From assembly GCA_001803165.1 (NCBI GenBank), contig MHAZ01000007.1, positions 62,001 through 126,000 of the forward strand: a stretch of 64,000 nucleotides of DNA, read 5' to 3'. This stretch comes from Stygiobacter sp. RIFOXYC2_FULL_38_25 (GTDB taxonomy: Bacteria; Bacteroidota; Ignavibacteria; Ignavibacteriales; Melioribacteraceae). A model generated the notes under the pieces. It did no database searches, was not told the origin of the DNA, and saw nothing but the letters and a program-made list of their open reading frames with translations. Numbering within the stretch: the stretch's first letter is position 1; every line of letters begins with the position of its first letter. Shown one piece after another: positions 60,673-64,000 of the stretch. The translations under genes and the position numbers were made by a program.

Positions 60673-62151
60673 ATGACATTCGAAAAATTTATACAGCTTT
60701 CTCAAGGATATAAACTCGTTCCGGTTTACGAACGCGTTGCCGCCGATTTACTTACTCCGGTTACGGCTTATCTCAAGATTCGAGAGAAAGATAAAATTTC
60801 CTTTCTGCTTGAATCTGTTGAAGGAATTGGCAGACTTGCCCGTTACTCTTTCATAGGATTGAATCCATCCGAAATAATTTCTAATGATTACAAAACAATT
60901 TCCGTAAAGTCTTCCGGGGGAACAAAAACATTTGAAGGAAGCATATTTGATTATTTGAAAAATAGAATTGCTGAGTTTGCTCATCCGACAATTGATGATC
61001 TTCCCTACTTCACCGGCGGAATAGTCGGCTTTGTTGGGTTCGATAACATTTCGCTGATTGAAGATGTAATTCGTTACGATGAATCCAAACAAGGAATCTC
61101 TCCCGATTCAGTCTTCGGATTGTACAATACAATTATCGTCTTCGATCATTTCAAACATCAGATTATCTTAATTACAAATGTAGATTGCAGCGACAAATCC
61201 AATCTCGATGTAAAATTTAACAAAGCTAAAGTCATACTTACAGAGTTAAAGCAATTATTGAATAAAGATTTGCATCACAAATCTGATTTTAAAGCCTCAA
61301 CGAATCCACTGAGTAAAGAAGAAGAAACTGAGTTCCTAAAACTTGTTGAAAGCAGTAAACAAAACATTTACGCCGGAGATGTTTTTCAGATTGTACTTTC
61401 TAAAAGATTCGAAGCAGATTACAGCGGCGATAGTTTTAATGTTTACCGCGCGTTAAGAATGATTAATCCTTCTCCATATATGTACTACATGGAATTTGAG
61501 AACGATTTTAAAGTGATTGGCACATCGCCGGAAGATTTGCTTAAAGTGAAAAACCGCAAAGCGGAAATCTTACCAATAGCTGGTACAAGGCGACGCGGGA
61601 AAAGTGAAGAAGAAGATTTACAATTAGAAAAAGAATTGATGAGCGATCCAAAAGAAATTGCCGAGCATGTTATGCTTGTTGATCTCGCAAGAAACGATTT
61701 GGGAAGAATCTGTAAGCTTGGGACTGTTCAAATAAGCGAGCAGATGAAAATAAACCGCTTCTCACATGTAATGCATATTGTTTCCCGCGTAGAGGGAATT
61801 TTGAATGATGATGCGGATTGCATTGACACGCTTGAAGCTTCATTCCCCGCCGGGACAGTTAGCGGCGCTCCAAAGATTAGAGCTATTCAGCTCATCAACG
61901 AATATGAAAAAACAAAACGTGGTGTTTATGCCGGCGCAGTTGGCTATATTGATTTCAGCGGCAATCTTGATATGTGCATTGCTATCAGAACTTTGTTTGT
62001 TACTAAAGATAAAATTTATTGGCAAGCCGGTGCCGGTATTGTTGCCGATAGTAAGCCGGAACTTGAACTCAAAGAAATTAAAAACAAATCCGCAGTTTTA
62101 GTAAGCGCACTTGTTTGCGCGGAGGTTATTGATGAAAATCTTGGTAATTGA
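60673..62151 (+). CDS. trpE: Anthranilate synthase component I
   Basis: 492 residues; converts chorismate and ammonia or glutamine to anthranilate with TrpG. LLES in the N-terminal part (KISFLLESVEGIGR) is the tryptophan feedback-binding motif. The chorismate site is in ILPIAGTRRRGKSEEED, SDPKEIAEHVMLVDLARNDLGRI, ASFPAGTVSGAPKIRA and YAGAVGYIDFSGN. It is the first structural gene after the attenuator, and the end overlaps trpG by 20 bases. Confidence 0.97.
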   Translation: MTFEKFIQLSQGYKLVPVYERVAADLLTPVTAYLKIREKDKISFLLESVEGIGRLARYSFIGLNPSEIISNDYKTISVKSSGGTKTFEGSIFDYLKNRIAEFAHPTIDDLPYFTGGIVGFVGFDNISLIEDVIRYDESKQGISPDSVFGLYNTIIVFDHFKHQIILITNVDCSDKSNLDVKFNKAKVILTELKQLLNKDLHHKSDFKASTNPLSKEEETEFLKLVESSKQNIYAGDVFQIVLSKRFEADYSGDSFNVYRALRMINPSPYMYYMEFENDFKVIGTSPEDLLKVKNRKAEILPIAGTRRRGKSEEEDLQLEKELMSDPKEIAEHVMLVDLARNDLGRICKLGTVQISEQMKINRFSHVMHIVSRVEGILNDDADCIDTLEASFPAGTVSGAPKIRAIQLINEYEKTKRGVYAGAVGYIDFSGNLDMCIAIRTLFVTKDKIYWQAGAGIVADSKPELELKEIKNKSAVLVSALVCAEVIDENLGN

Positions 62152-62698
62152 TAATTACGATTCATTCACATACAACTTAGTGCAGCTGATTGGAAATTTT
62201 ACGAGTGATATTATAGTGAAGCGAAACGATAAAATTTCCGTCAGCGAAATCCGTGAAATGAATCCGGATAAAATTGTAATCTCGCCCGGACCGGGAACGC
62301 CGGAAGACTCCGGAATTTCTCAAGATGTGATTAAACAGCTTGGCTCAACAATTCCAATACTCGGAGTTTGCTTAGGTCATCAAACAATTGGACATTGTTT
62401 CAATGCTGTTGTAACAAACGCGCCTTATTTGATGCACGGAAAAACTTCTGAAGTTAAGCATGACGGCAAAACTATTTACAATGGAATTGATCAAAATTTT
62501 TCTGCCGGAAGATATCATTCGTTAGTTATCTCGCGGGATTCAATTCCGGATGAACTTGAGATTTCCGCGCAAACCGAAGATGGAATCATCATGGGTGTGC
62601 GGCACAAAACTCTTCCTATTGAAGGAATTCAATTTCATCCCGAATCTATACTTACAAAAGTCGGCGATAAAATAATTAAGAACTGGTTGGAATTATGA
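62132..62698 (+). CDS. trpG: Anthranilate synthase component II (glutamine amidotransferase)
   Basis: 188 residues from the ATG at 62132, chosen because GGAGG precedes it and the family starts MKILVIDNYDSFTYNLVQ; seven in-frame codons upstream are inside trpE. Supplies ammonia from glutamine to TrpE. The class I amidotransferase triad is complete: Cys in GVCLGHQTIG and His-Glu in GIQFHPESILT. Start and stop overlap trpE (20 bases) and trpD (four bases). There is no folate-type pabA partner nearby, so it may serve both. Confidence 0.95.
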   Translation: MKILVIDNYDSFTYNLVQLIGNFTSDIIVKRNDKISVSEIREMNPDKIVISPGPGTPEDSGISQDVIKQLGSTIPILGVCLGHQTIGHCFNAVVTNAPYLMHGKTSEVKHDGKTIYNGIDQNFSAGRYHSLVISRDSIPDELEISAQTEDGIIMGVRHKTLPIEGIQFHPESILTKVGDKIIKNWLEL

Positions 62699-63717
62699 TC
62701 AAATCATATATAGAAAGAATTTCTGAAGGGAATAATCTTCAACTTGCGGATGCTTACATGGTGATGCAGCATATCATGCATGGCGAATGCAACAACTCGC
62801 AAATTTCGGGATTGCTGCTCGCGCTTCGCACCAAAGGCGAAACTCCGGAAGAAGTTGCCGGCTTTGTTAAGGCAATGCGGGATAAAAGTTTGAAGATTAC
62901 TTCCCGCCACAAAAACACTATTGATGTTTGCGGAACCGGAGGCGACGGTTCAAACACATTTAATATTTCTACAGCCGCATCATTTGTTGTAGCCGGTGCC
63001 GGAGTTCATGTTGCAAAACATGGCAATCGTTCCGTTTCAAGTAAAAGCGGAAGCGCCGATGTTCTTACCCATCTCGGAATAAATATAAATCTTTCGCCGG
63101 ATGTTACAGAGCAAGCCTTAAACGAAATAGGAATCGCGTTTTTGTTTGCGCCGGTTTATCATCCGGCGATGAAGTACGCCGCGGAAGTTCGCCGAGAGCT
63201 TGGCATCAAAACAATCTTTAATATTCTCGGACCGCTTACAAATCCAGCCGGAACAAAAAAGCAATTGGTTGGTGTGTTCAATAATAAAACCGCAAAGCTT
63301 ATGGCAGAAGCATCATTTTATCTTGATATGGAACGAATCGTTTTCCTCTCAACTGAAAATAGCTTAGATGAAATTTCTCTTGCCGGCACAACAAATGTTT
63401 ACGAGTACAACTTGAATAGCAAATTGAAAGAATATAAAATTGATTCCAGAGCGTTTGGCTTATCTGAAATCGAACCGGGTAAAATCAAAAGTGATTCAAC
63501 TGAAAATAACGCTAAAATCTTTCTTTCGGTGTTGAAGGAAAAAGTAAAAGATGAAGCCTTTTCTGTTGTTGTAGCTAATGCCGCAATGGCACTTCATGTT
63601 GCCGGTTTATCGGAAGATTTAGTTGAATGTAAAAACATTGCCGAGGAGTCTATACTTTCCGGCAAAGCGTTTGAGAAATTTGCAGCGCTGAAGAATTTTG
63701 GAGAAAAGCATCAATGA
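62695..63717 (+). CDS. trpD: Anthranilate phosphoribosyltransferase
   Basis: 340 residues; transfers phosphoribosyl from PRPP to anthranilate. The glycine-rich PRPP loop DVCGTGGDGSNTFNIST, KHGNRSVSSKSGSADVL, FLFAPVYHPAMKYAAEVRRELG, FNILGPLTNPA and AGTTNVYEYN are typical. It overlaps trpG at ATGA and trpC by four bases, consistent with coupled translation in the trpEGDC order. Confidence 0.96.
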   Translation: MIKSYIERISEGNNLQLADAYMVMQHIMHGECNNSQISGLLLALRTKGETPEEVAGFVKAMRDKSLKITSRHKNTIDVCGTGGDGSNTFNISTAASFVVAGAGVHVAKHGNRSVSSKSGSADVLTHLGININLSPDVTEQALNEIGIAFLFAPVYHPAMKYAAEVRRELGIKTIFNILGPLTNPAGTKKQLVGVFNNKTAKLMAEASFYLDMERIVFLSTENSLDEISLAGTTNVYEYNLNSKLKEYKIDSRAFGLSEIEPGKIKSDSTENNAKIFLSVLKEKVKDEAFSVVVANAAMALHVAGLSEDLVECKNIAEESILSGKAFEKFAALKNFGEKHQ

Positions 63718-64000
63718 GTTTTCTTTCAGAAATATTAGAAGTTAAACGTGACGAGGTAAAAAAACTCAAGCAGAAGTTTTCACTCTCCTCTTTTAGGAGT
63801 GAAGAATTCTTTGATGCACCGACAAGAAGTTTGAAGCAAGCACTGAGTAACGATTCTTGCATTTCAATCATAGCAGAAATAAAAAAAGCCAGTCCAAGTA
63901 AAGGAATTCTAATCGAGAATTTTAATCATCCGAAAATTGCTGAGACTTATATTGAAGGCAGCGTGAACGCAATTTCAGTCTTGACCGATCAGAATTTTTT
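63714..64000 (+). CDS. trpC: Indole-3-glycerol-phosphate synthase, 5' part (runs off the window)
   Basis: The first 95 codons are seen. MSFLSEILEVKRDEVKKLKQ is the family N-terminus, and IIAEIKKASPSKGIL contains the conserved catalytic Lys and phosphate-binding start of the TIM barrel. The segment ILIENFNHPKIAETY continues normally to the window edge with no break. ATG overlaps the trpD stop by four bases. Confidence 0.92.
   Translation, partial: MSFLSEILEVKRDEVKKLKQKFSLSSFRSEEFFDAPTRSLKQALSNDSCISIIAEIKKASPSKGILIENFNHPKIAETYIEGSVNAISVLTDQNF

Overview
ORGANISM. The window looks like an AT-rich chromosome segment from the Ignavibacteria/Chlorobi side of Bacteroidota. Three secreted proteins end in the type A type-IX-secretion sorting domain with the QNYPNPFNP signature that is typical of Ignavibacteriales. 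The primary sigma factor (56891-57751) lacks region 1.1, as in Bacteroidota, and some upstream regions carry the Bacteroidota promoter form TTTG-N21-TAnnTTTG (best before pcrA, 29121-29153). I see no phage, integrase, complete insertion sequence, CRISPR array or rRNA. TGA is used as a normal stop (trpE, trpD).

LAYOUT, LEFT PART (all minus strand). 63-4176 is a glmS - cyclic-2,3-diphosphoglycerate-synthetase-like GTPase - carbamate kinase operon with a strong terminator at 2-30. Its leader holds a decayed or mimic tRNA (4408-4480). 4494-20966 is the most notable part: a coherent exopolysaccharide synthesis/export locus. It comprises a hybrid histidine kinase with a weak ATPase domain, an Fn3 lipoprotein, a membrane protein combining a GATase-like domain and a metal-site-less NodB fold, a small Pro/Gln-rich membrane protein, a processive GT2 synthase, an SGNH hydrolase, a 1117-residue TPR plus outer-membrane beta-barrel exporter, a RecA/KaiC-like ATPase with a possible degenerate GGDEF-like tail, and a GH9 glycanase lipoprotein. 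The two core transcription units (ATPase-TPR/barrel-SGNH and GT2-small-NodB) each begin with the same 28-bp block containing TGGCAC-N5-TTGAA, which reads as a sigma-54-type promoter. 21323-25186 has a giant repeat-rich T9SS cargo and a 30-residue membrane peptide.

MIDDLE PART. 25856-37991 is mostly housekeeping and peptide metabolism: 6-phosphofructokinase with PPi-type residues, PcrA helicase, M29 aminopeptidase, MFS, PepD with a PqqD-like partner, OPT oligopeptide transporter, a four-helix-bundle protein and DUF2400. 37996-41385 holds a DUF4160/DUF2442 pair and two T9SS cargo genes, one of them split by an in-frame TGA. Several palindromic repeat families are scattered here, two of them inserted in frame inside genes. 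41738-53438 has pdxJ, lysine 6-transaminase, rsmI, apt, dus, a TetA-like MFS, CapA, an H1-like protein, an HdrD/GlcF-like Fe-S oxidoreductase and a HEPN-MNT pair.

RIGHT PART (mostly plus strand). A HisA paralogue, a cyclic-nucleotide-binding protein and a universal stress protein form one run (54000-55759). The primary sigma factor follows, then a cysteine-synthase-like enzyme with a Cys-rich tail next to a cysteine-desulfurase-like enzyme. The window ends in trpEGD(C), preceded by a clear trp attenuator whose 27-residue leader peptide contains three consecutive Trp codons. trpC runs off the end.
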